64,000 nt of DNA from Neoarius graeffei (lineage: Eukaryota > Chordata > Actinopteri > Siluriformes > Ariidae). How positions within the stretch are numbered: the first letter of the stretch is position 1; each line of letters opens with the position of its first letter. Below are positions 21,922-33,440 of the stretch, piece after piece. A model generated the notes under the pieces. It had not been told where the DNA came from, did no database searches, and worked only from the letters and a program-made list of their open reading frames with translations. Made by a program: the position numbers and the translations under genes. Where the stretch lies: positions 21,010,610 through 21,074,609 of the forward strand of contig NC_083590.1 of NCBI RefSeq assembly GCF_027579695.1, in the 5' to 3' direction.

Positions 21922-22130
21922 TTTTTTTTTAAAAAGAAACCTTTATTTGTCACATGCACACTTCAAGCACAGTGAAATTCATCCTCTGCATTTAACCCAT
22001 CTGAAGCAGTGAACACATGCGCACACACACTCAGAACAGTGGGCAACCACACCAGAGCGCCCGGGGAGCAGTCACGGGTCAGGTACCTTGCTCAAGGGCA
22101 CCTCAGCCCAAGGCCGCCCCACGTCAACCT
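21922..22130 (+). mobile_element. Retroelement-like insertion in Tc1 relic
   Basis: The insert begins after 'agatgaaaaac' with a T-run and 'ctttatttgtcacatgcaca'. It contains 'gtgaaattcatcctctgcat' and 'cttgctcaagggcacctcag', a widespread teleost repeat, and ends before 'aacatccccacag' of the Tc1. Its exact family is unknown to me. Confidence 0.6.
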
Positions 22131-22679
22131 AACATCCCCACAGCATGACGCTGCCACCACCATGCTTCACTGTAGGAATGGTGTTCTCAGGGTGTTGGGT
22201 TTGCACCACACATGGCGTTTCCCATGATGGCCAAAAAATTCAGTTTTAGTCTCATTTGACCAGAGAATCTTCTTCCATGTGTTTGGGGAGTCTGCCACAT
22301 GCTGTTGGGCAAACTCCAAATGTGTATTCTTAAGCAATGACTTTTTTCTGGCCACTCTTCCATAAAGCCCCACTCTGTGGTATGTATGGCTGAAAGTGGT
22401 CCTATGGACAGATACTCCCATCTCCACTGTGAATCTTTGCAGCTTCTTCAGTGTTATCTTTAGTGTCTTTGTTGCATCTCTGATTAATGTCCTCCTTGCC
22501 CAGACTGTGAGTTTTGGTGGGCAGCCTTCTCTTGTCAGGTTTGTAGTGGTGCCATATTCTTTCCACTTTGCTATAATGGATTTAATGGTGCTCCCTGGGG
22601 TATTCAAAGTTTGGGTTATATTTTATAACCCAACCCTGATCTATACTTCTTCACAACTTTGTCTCTGATATGTTTGGAG

Positions 22680-22980
22680 TGGTGGCATGGTGGTGTAGTG
22701 GTTAGCACTGTCACCTCACAGCAAGGAGGTCCTGGGTTCAAGCCCAGTGGCTGGCGAGTTTGCCTGTTCTCCCCGTGTCTGTGTGGGTTTCCTCCGGGTA
22801 TTCCAGTTTCCCCCAAAGACATGCAGGTTAGGTTAATTGGTGGCTCTAAATTGAGTGTGAATGGTTGTTTGTCTCTGTGTCAGCCCTGCGATACCCCTCC
22901 CCCCTTGCCCATAGTCAGCTGGGATAGGCTCCAGCTTGCCTGCAACCCTGTAGAACAGGATAAGTGGCTACAGATAATGG
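22680..22980 (+). mobile_element. V-SINE inside Tc1 transposase, 10-bp TSD
   Basis: A somewhat diverged V-SINE lacking about 70 bases of body, flanked by ATGTTTGGAG at 22670-22679 and 22981-22990. It interrupts the transposase N-terminus after about 9 codons, so it is younger than the Tc1 copy. Confidence 0.93.
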
Positions 22981-23385
22981 ATGTTTGGAGGCTCCTTGGT
23001 TCTCATGTTGGTTGCTTAGTAGTGTTGCAGAGTCAGGGTCCTTCTAGAACAGGTTGATTTATACAGACATCATGTGACCCTTTGATTGCACACAGGTGGA
23101 TCTTAATCAACTAATTATGTGACTTATGAAGTGAATTGGTTGGACCAGCTCTTATTTAGGGGTTTCATATGAAAGGGGGTGAATACCTATGCACACTGCA
23201 GATTTCTATTTTTTCATCTTAGTTATTGTGTCAAAATAAAACAACAGTTTTCGCCTTTAAAGTGGTAGGCATGTTGTGTAAATCAAATGGTGCTAACAAC
23301 CCAAAAATCCATTTTAATTCCAGCTTGTAATGCAACAAAACAGGACAAACACCAAGGGGGATGAATACTTTTGCAAGATACTGTA

Positions 23386-24010
23386 AGTTATTGTTCCAAT
23401 ATGTTATGTTTTCAACATAAAAAGGTTTTTAACAACTATATAATTGTTTATACAGTGACGTTTTCCACCACGGGAATGTTTTCAGGACAGATGAGTTTAC
23501 ACTTTGGTTGCTCATTAACATGAGCTCATTTTCTAGTGTTATTAATTGAGAGAGTGTAAAAACAGAGGCTGGTTGGGGAATGGCTGTTCCCATGTTATGT
23601 GGAGGTTGTACAACATTAAATTACGGATGAGCGCATCCCTAATGCAAAGCAGTGTTCTGGATCGGCCTGCGAGGGTTTGTTTTAAATTAATGACTGGCTG
23701 TTTCAACGTTATCCCATTTACTATATGGCTGCTTACCAAAGAAATAAATCTGACCCAGAATATTGAGCTTAAATTATTATTACTACTAGTTGCATACTTC
23801 TGTTAAGCAAAATAGCTCAATTGAATCGTCATTTATTGCAAAAAGAGATAAGGAGAATAAAATTATTCATATTAAGACTTTCATGGCGGTCTTAGCAGAT
23901 CAGGTTTATTCAGACATAACAGATCTCCAAATGCCTTAGAATAGGGCATTCAATTGAGCTGTGTTCTAAATCAAACAATACAGTAGATGGGATGAAGGAT
24001 GGGTCTCTTT
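23386..24010. other. Spacer, no gene seen
   Basis: AT-rich. ORFs of 65-86 codons at 23542-23806 on both strands resemble nothing I recognise. Confidence 0.5.
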
Positions 24011-24351
24011 TAAGCTATGGTCACACTATAGCTCATGAATACTTGATGATAAAAAATTGGTAGCATCACCACCAATCGTGCGATGTACAGTGAATGGTCT
24101 CCGAGCTTCATAACGTTTTTTTTTTTTTGTGCGTCTCCGCCTCGTGAGTGGCCAAAAAAATGTCGTGAAAAATTTCAGTCCATGCTTTGAAATTTGGTGG
24201 TGATGTTTTCGTCAGCAAACTGAGTGCCAAATACTCACAGATGGGTTTGGGAATACTTCCCAAAGCTCAGGGAAGCATCGCCACCAAACGCCTAATTTTC
24301 ATCGATAAACCATTGCAAAGCATCGCAAGCTGTAGCATGACCGTAGCCTTA
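24011..24351. mobile_element. MITE with TAAGCTATGGTCACACTATAG-type ends
   Basis: The terminal inverted repeat TAAGCTATGGTCACACTA is matched by ..GCATGACCGTAGCCTTA at the other end. The interior has no transposase. The ends recall those of the 26348-26667 MITE (AAGCCTCGGTCACAACC), so the two may be distant relatives. Confidence 0.6.
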
Positions 24352-24427
24352 GAGTCTGGTTCCTCTTAAAGTTTCTTCAAAATCTCGTCTCAGAGAGGTT
24401 TTCCTCACCACTGTTGCCTTTTTTTTT

Positions 24428-24441
24428 TGGGGGGGGGGGGC
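24428..24441. repeat. T-run and G-run junction
   Basis: About ten T are followed by about fourteen G, next to a 30-base V-SINE head fragment at 24446-24474. Confidence 0.8.
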
Positions 24442-24504
24442 TCATGAGGGCATGGTGGTGTAGTGATTAGCAAAAAAGCAGGTAAGGAAATGACTGTTCA
24501 CAGC

Positions 24505-24835
24505 TGTTGTGGCACGGTGGTTAGCACGGTCACCTCACAGCAAGAAGGTTCCAGGTTCAAACATCATGGCTGACGTGGGCCTTTCTGTGTGGAGTTTGCA
24601 TGTTCTCTGCGTGGGTTTCCTCCGGGTGCTCTGGTTTCCCTCCACAGTCCAAAGACATGCAGATTAGGTAAAATACCCAGCCACTGGGGTTGCACAAACC
24701 TGTGCATACTTAGTGCCGGTCCCAAGCCTGGATACATTGGGGAGGATTGCGTCAAGAAGGGCATCCAGTGTAAAACCTATGTGGAACAGATCTGCTCTGG
24801 TGACCCCTAACGGGAGCGGCTGTAAGAAGAAGAAG
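24505..24835 (+). mobile_element. V-SINE-headed SINE with a different 3' tail
   Basis: The head and V domain match the other copies through 'cagtccaaagacatgcagat'. The tail then changes to 'gtgccggtcccaagcctgga', 'gaagggcatccagtgtaaaa' and 'gacccctaacgggagcggct' with a GAAGAA end. This tail differs from the GATGA-tailed copies, so it is a separate subfamily that probably used another partner LINE. It is degraded. Confidence 0.75.
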
Positions 24836-25401
24836 GATTCTTGGACTTTTGGGTTCTACATCTGGATTTCTTTAAAGCTGCTTACGATGACCATGTCTAT
24901 TGTTCAACGTGTTATAGAAATAAATTTCATTTGCATCAGTATTCAATGAGATACACCCATATTACACACTGGGAATAATCTCAGCATCAGATGCTTAGTC
25001 AGAAGCTTGAAAATTGCAATGAGATTGACTGACTATTTCTATATCCAAAAAAAAATGCAAAAACAAATCTTTGAACACTGTGATGCAAAAAGATTTTGAC
25101 ATCAAAACATAGTCACTGGATTGGGAAATGTTCACAGCATCGTGAATAAACGAGGGTTCAGGGTAACAGCCTTTTCACATGACCACATATCATAATAAAC
25201 CTGTAATATACCACTTTTTTGTGTTTTCTTTTGATATTTTCTCACAAACAACTTCTGCTTGAACTCAAAAGTCTTATTGTAAAGTGAAAACTGTATTATG
25301 CATAAAGGAGCATACTGAGTTTATATCAAATGATATTTCAAATGTACTAAAAATATGTTTTTTTTCCTCAAAGATTATGTATCAGGTGTGTAAAGTGTAT
25401 T
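24836..25401. other. Spacer, no gene seen
   Basis: AT-rich; nothing recognised. Confidence 0.5.
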
Positions 25402-25500
25402 ATTCTATCCACATTCACTGGATATGAGCAATCGCATGCTCTAATTGGCTACTCTACTACTAGGATATCAGCTCATATACCGTGAGTAGAGAAAAACAAA

Positions 25501-25616
25501 ATGGCGGCGCGTGTTGCTGAACCAACCGAGGATGAAATAAAAACTCTACTCGGAAACAAAACCCCGAAAAATACGAAAAAAAAAAGCAACAAAATATGGA
25601 ATAAAAGTATTTGATG
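25501..25616 (+). pseudogene. Exon-like ORF with splice donor, copy B
   Basis: ATG at 25501 in an 'aaaATGGCGGCGCG' context reads MAARVAEPTEDEIKTLLGNK, then TPKNTKKKSNK, and meets a TGA just before the donor (GATG then gtaaga at 25617). The stop follows an A-run length change relative to copy A, where the frame reads KKATKF. It matches copy A at the protein level. Likely a transposon first exon; Crypton-like origin is inference. Confidence 0.4.
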
Positions 25617-26347
25617 GTAAGAACACATCTTTTTTATTTTTCATGAATTATAATAATTATTATTATTATAATAGCATTTTTCACAAATTGCTCCTGTCAT
25701 TTCGCCGGTTTGTTTACATTCTAAGCGGAAATGATTTTGTCAGACATTTTGTATAAAGTTTTTATCTATCGAATTTACAAAAAATAAAAATAAAAATGCT
25801 CTGTTTCTCAAAATCAAGCGAATGTGGATAGAATAAAAAACAGTTATTCCATTCAGTCTCATCTGTGGCAGATCACAGAATCCAGGGACACATGTCGGCC
25901 CGGGGGCATTTTGAGTTATTGACAGATTCAGAAAGTACAGTTTCTAAGCTTTCCAATGATGCCTTCCATGTGGAGATCTGACAATATTTGAAGAATGTGT
26001 GGCCTTTTGAAAGTGTATAGTACTTCTTAAAACAGAAAAGGGAGAAAATCGCCCTCAAAGTTTTCCATCTCAGCTACTCTGGGTGCAGGGCGGGCACATA
26101 ATGCTGCTCATTTGCATGACATTAAGGAAAGCCCTACCCCCTACGAGCTAGCACGATACTACTTTCATGTAAACAAAGATCACCACGTCAATTTTCCTTC
26201 TATGCAAAGTATGCCCAACACAATTATGAAGTACAAAAATAAGTCCTAAAGTATACTTTAACGTTTTGTGGTTGAAAAATTACTCACACCGTAAGAAAGA
26301 AAGATAGCACGATGATGACACAACTAACACAACACTAGTTTCATGTA

Positions 26348-26667
26348 AAGCCTCGGTCACAACCAGCCGTACCGTGCTCCTATGGCCGGTCTACATGCAA
26401 AAAACGCAAGAAACACACGGAGAGCGCGCATGAAACGCACGAGAGCGCGCGTGTGATGTGCTGATTTTCGAGCCGCAGACCGGCCGCAGAGGTTCTTTGT
26501 CATGTCAAACAAACTCTACGGGTGCTTACGTTTTTTTCAGGTTGCAAGACAAACTTACGGCCAACGCGCGTCTTTCTCCATGAAAAAAAAAAAAAAACGC
26601 AGCGATTTGGGAAACGCCAAAAATCACACGGCCAAAAAATCGTACGTCCGGTTGTGACCTAGGCTTA
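26348..26667. mobile_element. MITE (AAGCCTCGGTCACAACC ends), uninterrupted copy
   Basis: Terminal inverted repeats of about 18 bases, AAGCCTCGGTCACAACC and GGTTGTGACCTAGGCTTA. The 320-base interior contains CpG-rich repeats ('gagagcgcgc') and no ORF. It is inserted in module 2 of copy B. The same MITE, inverted and split by three insertions, is at 33842-36290. Confidence 0.85.
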
Positions 26668-27358
26668 ACCAAACCACAACACTCTCCGTTACATGCAAAA
26701 ATAACCACACAGCCTTAGATTAATAAACTTACCCCATCAGAAAGAGAAACGGCGTCTTGCACACACCAATGCCTCCGATGGAATGTAATCCTAGAACGGT
26801 CCGTGTATCATCCGATCATTCAAGTATTCCATTCAATCTGGAAAACGAGGTTGCGGGTTTTTTTGCTAGAAATGGTCATCTCCGATGTGTGTCAGCTCCT
26901 CTGTGCTCTGTTTAGTAACTCATTCCATAGTGAAATCATACGCCTGTATGCAGTTAAGTAGCCATGCGCTCAGCTCGGATCATACAGCTGATTCGCGGAA
27001 AAAAAAAAAAAAAGACTTAAATCATCATGTGAATGGCCCATATGGTAATTTACCCACACCCCCCAGCAGGCTAGAGTCCTGACAAAAACGAGACAATTTG
27101 CAACAAAAAATGTATGCTTTTCCAACAAAACAATCTATTATCTGAAATACTGATTGCATTCTTCAAGATCTCAACTTGCACATGATGGAAAAAAACAAAT
27201 CACAAATTTCGAAAAAAAAATGCTTCTTTTGCGATTATCTCGGATTCGTTTCGGCCGACATGTGTCCCTGGATTCGGTGAGGGGTCACAGCTGACTCGGC
27301 TCTACAGGCCTCATCGGCTATCAGCTCATGTATGACTTGATTTCATGGAATAACTGTT

Positions 27359-28837
27359 AATTAACTTTTGCTAAGTTACAAAGTCAAAACCAGTCATCAG
27401 AAGTAATGCACTGAGGATAAGTTGGATCCTAAAACATCAGATCAGCAAACCAAGACCGAAACGCAAGGACAAAAATGAATGGAAATGACCAAGAAGAGAA
27501 CTGTAATTACTGTAATTACTGTTATTAGTCCTCCTATTAATATTAACGGCAGCCAATGGGTAAGTCATACTCCCACTAAAATGACTGAAGACTACTTAGT
27601 GCACGCTGAATGTCTAATACAGAACAGCTGAAATAAAGCTCTTGGCATGAGTCACCCCATTAAACCTTCAGCCACCTTTAACCCAACATTATCTCATAAG
27701 TGGTGAACAGCGCAGCGGCTTCAATCTGAATCATAAATTCATTTCCTCATACAAAAACCATCAATAAAGAACCTCGGTAGCAGCAGTAACCTCGACAAAA
27801 TGACCTCAGTTCCTGAATAGAACTGCTGCAACAGTTGCACAAATATAACACCTACTACATACATCAATGACCTGCACTTGAATGACCATAAATACAGTAG
27901 ACGGTTCAGATTTTCACACTCTGTTTGTAGTTTTAACTCTTGAAGTCACACACATGTATAAATACAATGTGTGAGACGGATATAAGACGAGTGTGTTCGG
28001 GTCGATGACAGCTAATCAGGGACTGCTGGTATAAATGTGTTAGAATCGAGACATCAATATAATTTCATTTTATACACCAATAATCGGGCTATTTGCTGTT
28101 AACAAATGTCTTGCAAAAAAAACGGAATATTTTGGATTTTTGTAGAACCATGAACAACAGCGCCACCAAGAACGTTATGAAGAAGTGAAGCTGGGACTGA
28201 TTTCTTCCTAGCCCAGGCTATAGACTTATGCCTCTAATTAAGCCTCTAATTAAAACTTGGAAAACATTTTTTTCCCCCAACATAAAGGTATTTTCAGGTA
28301 TTTGTTTCCTGTAGTTATCAATGACCTGATGTATTTCTTGTGTTCAAGTCCAATAATTTAGTAAATACACACCATATGTATGTCACATTAATCTAAATAT
28401 CCCTGTTATGTGAATACCTTTTAACTTCATTAAAATAAAAATTAATTTTAGCCATTTTTGCCTCCTGAAATCTAAACCGTGAGTGTCTGACCACTATTTA
28501 TTAAAAACGCCAATTTCGTCAAAGAGAATTTTAAATAAAATTGTTTAGAATTTTATGTTTGAAACCTTCAAAATTATATTATATCCTCCTGAGAACCAAC
28601 CCATAGACTTGTGTCCTCTGTAGTTGACATTTGTTTTACATGCACACTCTCTTTCAAGCTATTCACTTGAATCCTGGTGTCTTGTAAAGAGTACATCCTG
28701 GACTTTCCAATGATATATCATGTGACTAGGAGGGTTGCTGGGAAATTCCTAGTAAGGAAATCACAACAAAAGAGAAATTGAGAGATACATTTTTTTCTTA
28801 GTTCCCAGGAGGATATACGGTACAAAACAGGCATTCA
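27359..28837. other. Spacer, no gene seen
   Basis: No ORF over 60 codons and no recognised repeat; possibly unique intron sequence. Confidence 0.5.
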
Positions 28838-29007
28838 GACACTCTTATCTAAAGTGACATACAACATACTCAGACCAGCCTGGAGAGCAGTTAGGGGTTA
28901 AGTCCCTTGCTTAAGGGCACTTCAGCCATTCCTGCTGGTCCAGGGAATCAAACCAGCAACCTTTTGGTCTTAAAGCTGCTTCTTTAACCATTAGGCCATG
29001 GCTTCTC
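28838..29007 (-). mobile_element. tRNA-derived SINE, second family, reverse copy
   Basis: The reverse complement has the head 'gccatggcctaatggttaaa', a B-box-like 'ggtttgattccctgg', and 'aggaatggctgaagtgccct'. It matches the family at 16198-16375. Confidence 0.75.
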
Positions 29008-29744
29008 CATATTATTTAGCTTTGAATTATTCAACTCAATTAAAAAAAAACATTTATTTTGGCATACTTTAAAGAAAAAGTGTGCCATGTATAGACATCC
29101 TCGGACTCAAGATCACGGGATCTGAAATGGGTAAACACAAATCCAAAATGGCGGTTGCTAATAGCTCTACTAGTACGGCCAGAGATACAATTTGGACCAA
29201 AAAAAAAACCTCGATAAAATGACAAAAGTGTCCATGATTACTATTGCAAATCATCTTTCAAAGTGTGCTAAATGAAGGTTTCAATGCTACAGCGCAGACA
29301 ACTACCAAACAATGCAAATTCAGTGATAAATTTAATACTTTATTACCTCCTGAAGTCTTTTATCGCTCAGAAAAGAATGAAATGATGGACTACTCTCAGT
29401 TGAATTGTTATTGCAGCCATAAGCTGCGCAATAATGTGCCATTTTGAGCGATATCTCAGACTTTGTAGTTCATGAAGACAGATAACCCATACAAACACAT
29501 GAGGCGTGTAGGCGTTTGTTTACCCATTTCAAACCGCGTGACCACAGCACTCCAAAGGAGCCGAGGACGTCTATTCCATCAAAGTAGACCTCAAGTGGCC
29601 TTAATGATGCAATGACAAGGTCTGTAGCAAATATACAATACCTTTTTATCAATATTGAACTAATTGTCATGTCATTTTTGTCCCATTGGTTCAGTTTACC
29701 ATGTCATGTGGTAAGGCCCTAAAAAAACCACTATGTGTCATCAT

Positions 29745-29748
<4 letters not shown>
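29008..29748. other. Spacer, no gene seen
   Basis: Several 60-67 codon ORFs on both strands lack any recognisable domain. Confidence 0.5.

Positions 29749-29802
<54 letters not shown>
29749..29802. repeat. (AT)n microsatellite
   Basis: About 27 uninterrupted AT dinucleotides, directly beside a foldback element. Confidence 0.97.
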
Positions 29803-29805
<3 letters not shown>

Positions 29806-29814
29806 TGATTCCAC

Positions 29815-30390
29815 GCTTATGGGTACTGAAATGGGGACATGAACTTATTCACCTAAAACCATTTCTTTTTTTACCATCAGGTCACAAAACCTGTAATCTT
29901 TAATGAATGATATGTTAAAAGATAACTTAAATTTTCTGAGATGTAATGAAAACATATTTATATGCCAAAGTCAAGCCTATGAGTTCCAAAATGATGTCTG
30001 TTACATTACTTCTGTTAGGATTGTCCATCTCGCGTCTGTTACAAATTAATTACAATCTAGCTATATACCATGTTAATCTTATTGAAAGAATGTGTATGTT
30101 TATTCTACTACACATGTTTATTAGTTATGTTTGCTAAAACATCACCTTCCTATGTTTCAAAAAGTAATTCTACATTGTTAAAATTGAGAATCTATATGTC
30201 CACAACACTTCTGTTACGTTCTGACTTTGGCATATAAATATGTTTTTATTACATCTCAGAAAATTAAAGTTATCTTTTAACATATCATTCATTAAAGATT
30301 ACATGTTTTGTGACCTGATGGTAAAAAAAAGAAATGGTTTTAGGTGAATTTTTAAAAATAAGTTCATGTCCCCATTTCAGTACCCATAAG
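29815..30390. mobile_element. Foldback element, arms about 160-170 bp
   Basis: The left arm 29815-29973 starts 'cttatgggtactgaaatggg'. The right arm 30222-30390 is its near-perfect reverse complement, ending 'cagtacccataag'. The loop is about 250 bases of AT-rich DNA without an ORF. It could be a non-autonomous DNA transposon with long inverted termini. Its target duplication is obscured by the adjacent AT run. Confidence 0.85.
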
Positions 30391-30462
30391 TGTCCAACCA
30401 GAGAAAACGTATTGAAACATTCAATTTGATGAAAATGTTTGAAACAATTTAAACTCATTGTA

Positions 30463-32073
30463 CAGTGGTGGTTGAAAGTTTGTGAACCCTTTAGAATTTT
30501 CTACGTTTCTGCATAAATATGACCTAAAACATCATCAGATTTTCACACAAGTCCTAAAAGTAGATAAAGAGAACCCAGTTAAACAAATGAGACAAAAATA
30601 TTATACTTGGTCATTTATTTATTTAGGAAAATAATCCAATATTACATATCTGTGAGTGGCAAAAGTATGTGAACCTCTAGGATTAGCAGTTAATTTAAAG
30701 GTGAAATTAGAGTCAGGTGTTTTCAATCAATGGGATGACAATCAGGTGGGAGTGGGCACCCTGTTTTATTTAAAGAACAGGGATCTATCAAAGTCTGATC
30801 TTCACAACACGTGTTTGTGGAAGTGTATCATGGCACAAACAAAGGAGATTTCTGAGGACCTCAGAAAAAGCGTTGTTGATGCTCATCAGGCTGGAAAAGG
30901 TTACAAAACCATCTCTAAAGAGTTTGGACTCCACCAATCCACAGTCAGACAGATTGTGTACAAATGGAGGAAATTCAAGATCATTGTTACCCTCCCCAAG
31001 AGTGGTCGACCAACAAAGATCACTCCAAGAGCAAGGCGTGTAATAGTCGGCGAGGTCACAAAGGACCCCAGGGTAACTTCTAAGCAACTGAAGGCCTCTC
31101 TCACATTGGCTAATGTTAATGTTCATGAGTCCACCATCAGGAGAACACTGAACAACAATGGTGTGCATGGCAGGGTTGCAAGGAGAAAGCCACTGCTCTC
31201 CAAAAAGAACATTGCTGCTCGTCTGCAGTTTACTAAAGATCACATGGACAAGCCAGAAGGCCATTAGAAAAATATTTTATGGTTGGATGAAACCAAAATA
31301 GAACTTTTTGGTTGAAATGAGACGCGTTATGTTTGGAGAAAGGAAAACACTGCATTCCAGCATAAGAACCTTATCCCATCTGTGAAACATGGTGGTGGTA
31401 GTATCATGGTTTGGGCCTGTTTTGCTGCATCTGGGCAAGGACGGCTTGCCATCATTGATGGAGCAATGAATTCTGAATTATACCAGCGAATTCTAAAGGA
31501 AAATGTCAGGACATCTGTCCATGAACTGAATCTCAAGAGAAGGTGGGTCATGCAGCAAGACAACGACCCTAAGCACACAAGTCGTTCTACCAAAGAATGG
31601 TTAAAGAAGAATAAAGTGAATGTTTTGGAATGGCCAAGTCAAAGTCCTGACCTTAATCCAATGGAAATGTTGTGGAAGGACCTGAAGCGAGCAGTTCACG
31701 TGAGGAAACCCACCAACATCCCAGAGTTGAAGCTGTTCTATATGGAGGAATGGGCTAAAATTCCTCCAAGCCGGTGTGCAGGACTGATCAACAGTTACCG
31801 GAAATGTTTAGTTGCAGTTATTGCTGCACAAGGGGGTCACACCAGATACTGAAAGCAAAGGTTCATATACTTTTGCCACTCACAGATATGTAATATTGGA
31901 TCATTTTTCTCAAGAAATAAATGACCAAGTATAATATTTTTGTCTCATTTGTTTAACTGGGTTCTCTTTATCTACTTTTAGGACTTGTGTGGAAAATCTG
32001 ATGATGTTTTAGGTCATATTCATGCAGAAATATAGAAAATTCTAAAGGGTTCACAAACTTTCAAGCACCACTG
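30463..32073 (+). mobile_element. Tc1-like transposon, complete length
   Basis: The ends begin CAGTGGTGGTTGAAAGTTTG, with the matching inverted end at 32073, and TA at 30461-30462 and 32074-32075. It is about 1.61 kb, with no nested insertions. This family is distinct from the other three Tc1 types here. Confidence 0.96.
30830..31852 (+). pseudogene. Tc1-like transposase with two nonsense codons
   Basis: From ATG at 30830 (MAQTKEISEDLRKSVVDAHQ) a single frame of 341 codons, counting the terminal stop, runs to 31852 without frameshift. It is interrupted only by TAG at 31265 and TGA at about 31316. The helix-turn-helix (GYKTISKEFGLHQSTVRQIV) and linker GRPTKIT are intact. The catalytic residues are all there: Asp in WLDETK, Asp in QQDNDPKHTS and Glu in PDLNPMEMLW. 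The normal VAVIAAQGG tail is present. It looks recently inactivated, with the first stop at a position normally Trp. Confidence 0.95.
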
Positions 32074-32075
32074 TA

Positions 32076-33440
32076 AATGCAATGCAAACATGAACAAGAA
32101 TAATTTGTGGTCAGTTTCTCATAATATGTACATTTGTGGACGTTTTGCTTTTTTTTTTTTTCCACAAGTGATCACATAGTGTGTTATTCACGACATCACA
32201 CGGAGTGCATAATATGCTTAATCGCATGTCGAAAAACCTGTAATGACACCTGAAATGCATGCGATTTTGTCAGGGGTCGTAGTTTTACCCTCTGTAGTGC
32301 TCTTTATGATTAAATTCAGGGTTCATTTGGAAGCTTTCAGGAAACAGATGGTGGCTGAAACAGAGGAGGGCCTGAAAAGAAATCAAGGAGCATTTCTACA
32401 CCAGGATGAACATTTCTATCACCTGATGACCATTAGACTGCATTGTCTGGTCTGAAGACCTGTAGAATCCTCAACATGGCGTGTAAACGTAGCAAGACTG
32501 ATGGGAGAGAATCAGGATCTAAATGAACTCCAGTTACACAGTGTGTTGAAATGATGAAGAAGCAAACGGACAAACTAAGAGACTCGGTTCATTTATAAAA
32601 TGCCGACAGCCGAGACTTCACGCTGTGTCACCTTTTTTTTATTTATGAAGGAAAACCAATTTGCTATTTAAGCTTAAAGAATTTTTTTTTTTTGAGAAAT
32701 TCTGGAAGCTCTAGTGCTAATAGATTGTGAATCCATATACAATATAAACAAAATGTTACGGCGAAGAGCTTTGAGTCAGTTTTACGAGAATGCATCACTG
32801 ACACCTAAAATGTTCAAACACTGCGTGTAGTGTGTGACCAGGTCCATTGAAACACACAGTAGGAGTTCATCATTCAGGATGGGATTTTGCATGTTTATCT
32901 TATGCATATGCATGTGCACGTGCATGCGATATAATAAATACATAAATAAATACATCCTGTGTGTTAGATGTGAATGCAATTCAGTCTGAATGCAAATGGA
33001 GAACAGAAGGAACTGAAATCACATGCAGAGAGGATCTGTGGAAAAACACAACAGTGCCAAGGATGGCTTTACAATCCATTACCAGAAATAGACAAACTAT
33101 TGTGCATTGCATATTGTCATGTTGTGCATCACTGAGGATAATGAACACACCAGAATACAGCAAGATACTTTCGAAGAAAAAAAAAAAGATTGATAGATTT
33201 TAATATTTTTTTTGTTTCTCTGTGCTGCAGAGTGCATTGCATATTTATACACATCATACAGTAACATGCATAGCCACGCCTGAGCCATGAGTAGCAAGAA
33301 ATGGACAAAAATAATCACTCAATATAATTTGTTTAATAGTGCAGGATATAATGGATAGAACGATTCTCTTCCCCTCCACACACACACACACAGCACTGTC
33401 ATCTAATTAGTGCATGTGAAGCAAAGGAGCGCACGCTCAC
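32076..33440. other. Spacer, no gene seen
   Basis: AT-rich with T-runs near 32149 and 32679 and a short CA run near 33379. Nothing coding is recognised. Confidence 0.5.

Larger units (their letters stand above)
21332..23006 (-). pseudogene. Tc1-like transposase, disrupted by insertions
   Basis: On the minus strand the start near 23006 reads MRTKEPPKH and is cut by the SINE. It resumes IRDKVVKKYRSGLGYKI and the helix-turn-helix (STIKSIIAKWKEYGTT). The core has WSNETK, where the catalytic Asp is Asn. The C-terminal piece, 21577-21332, has [13 protein letters not shown] with the catalytic Glu and the normal [10 protein letters not shown] tail. The middle with the second Asp is broken by insertions. 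It is a dead gene. Confidence 0.9.
21152..23383 (-). mobile_element. Old Tc1-like element carrying three later insertions
   Basis: The ends are CAGTGACTTGCAAAAGTATT and its near-complement ending at 23383, with TA at 21150-21151 and 23384-23385. Without insertions at 21609-21765, 21922-22130 and 22680-22980 (plus the SINE's 10-base duplication) it would be about 1.55 kb, the normal Tc1 size. Its family differs from the 12.9 kb and 49.3 kb copies. Confidence 0.93.
25402..27358 (+). mobile_element. Composite TIR element, copy B
   Basis: Module 1 (25402-25834) has ends ATTCTATCCACATTCACTGG and GCGAATGTGGATAGAAT. Four A's separate it from module 2 (25839-27358), which has ends AACAGTTATTCCA and TGGAATAACTGTT. 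Module 2 also has a subterminal inverted pair, 'aatccagggacacatgtcgg' near 25880 and its complement near 27260. Copy A at 3993-4994 has the same arrangement inverted, with module 2 shrunk to 108 bases. Module 1 holds an exon-like ORF, and module 2 is interrupted by a MITE. Confidence 0.65.
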
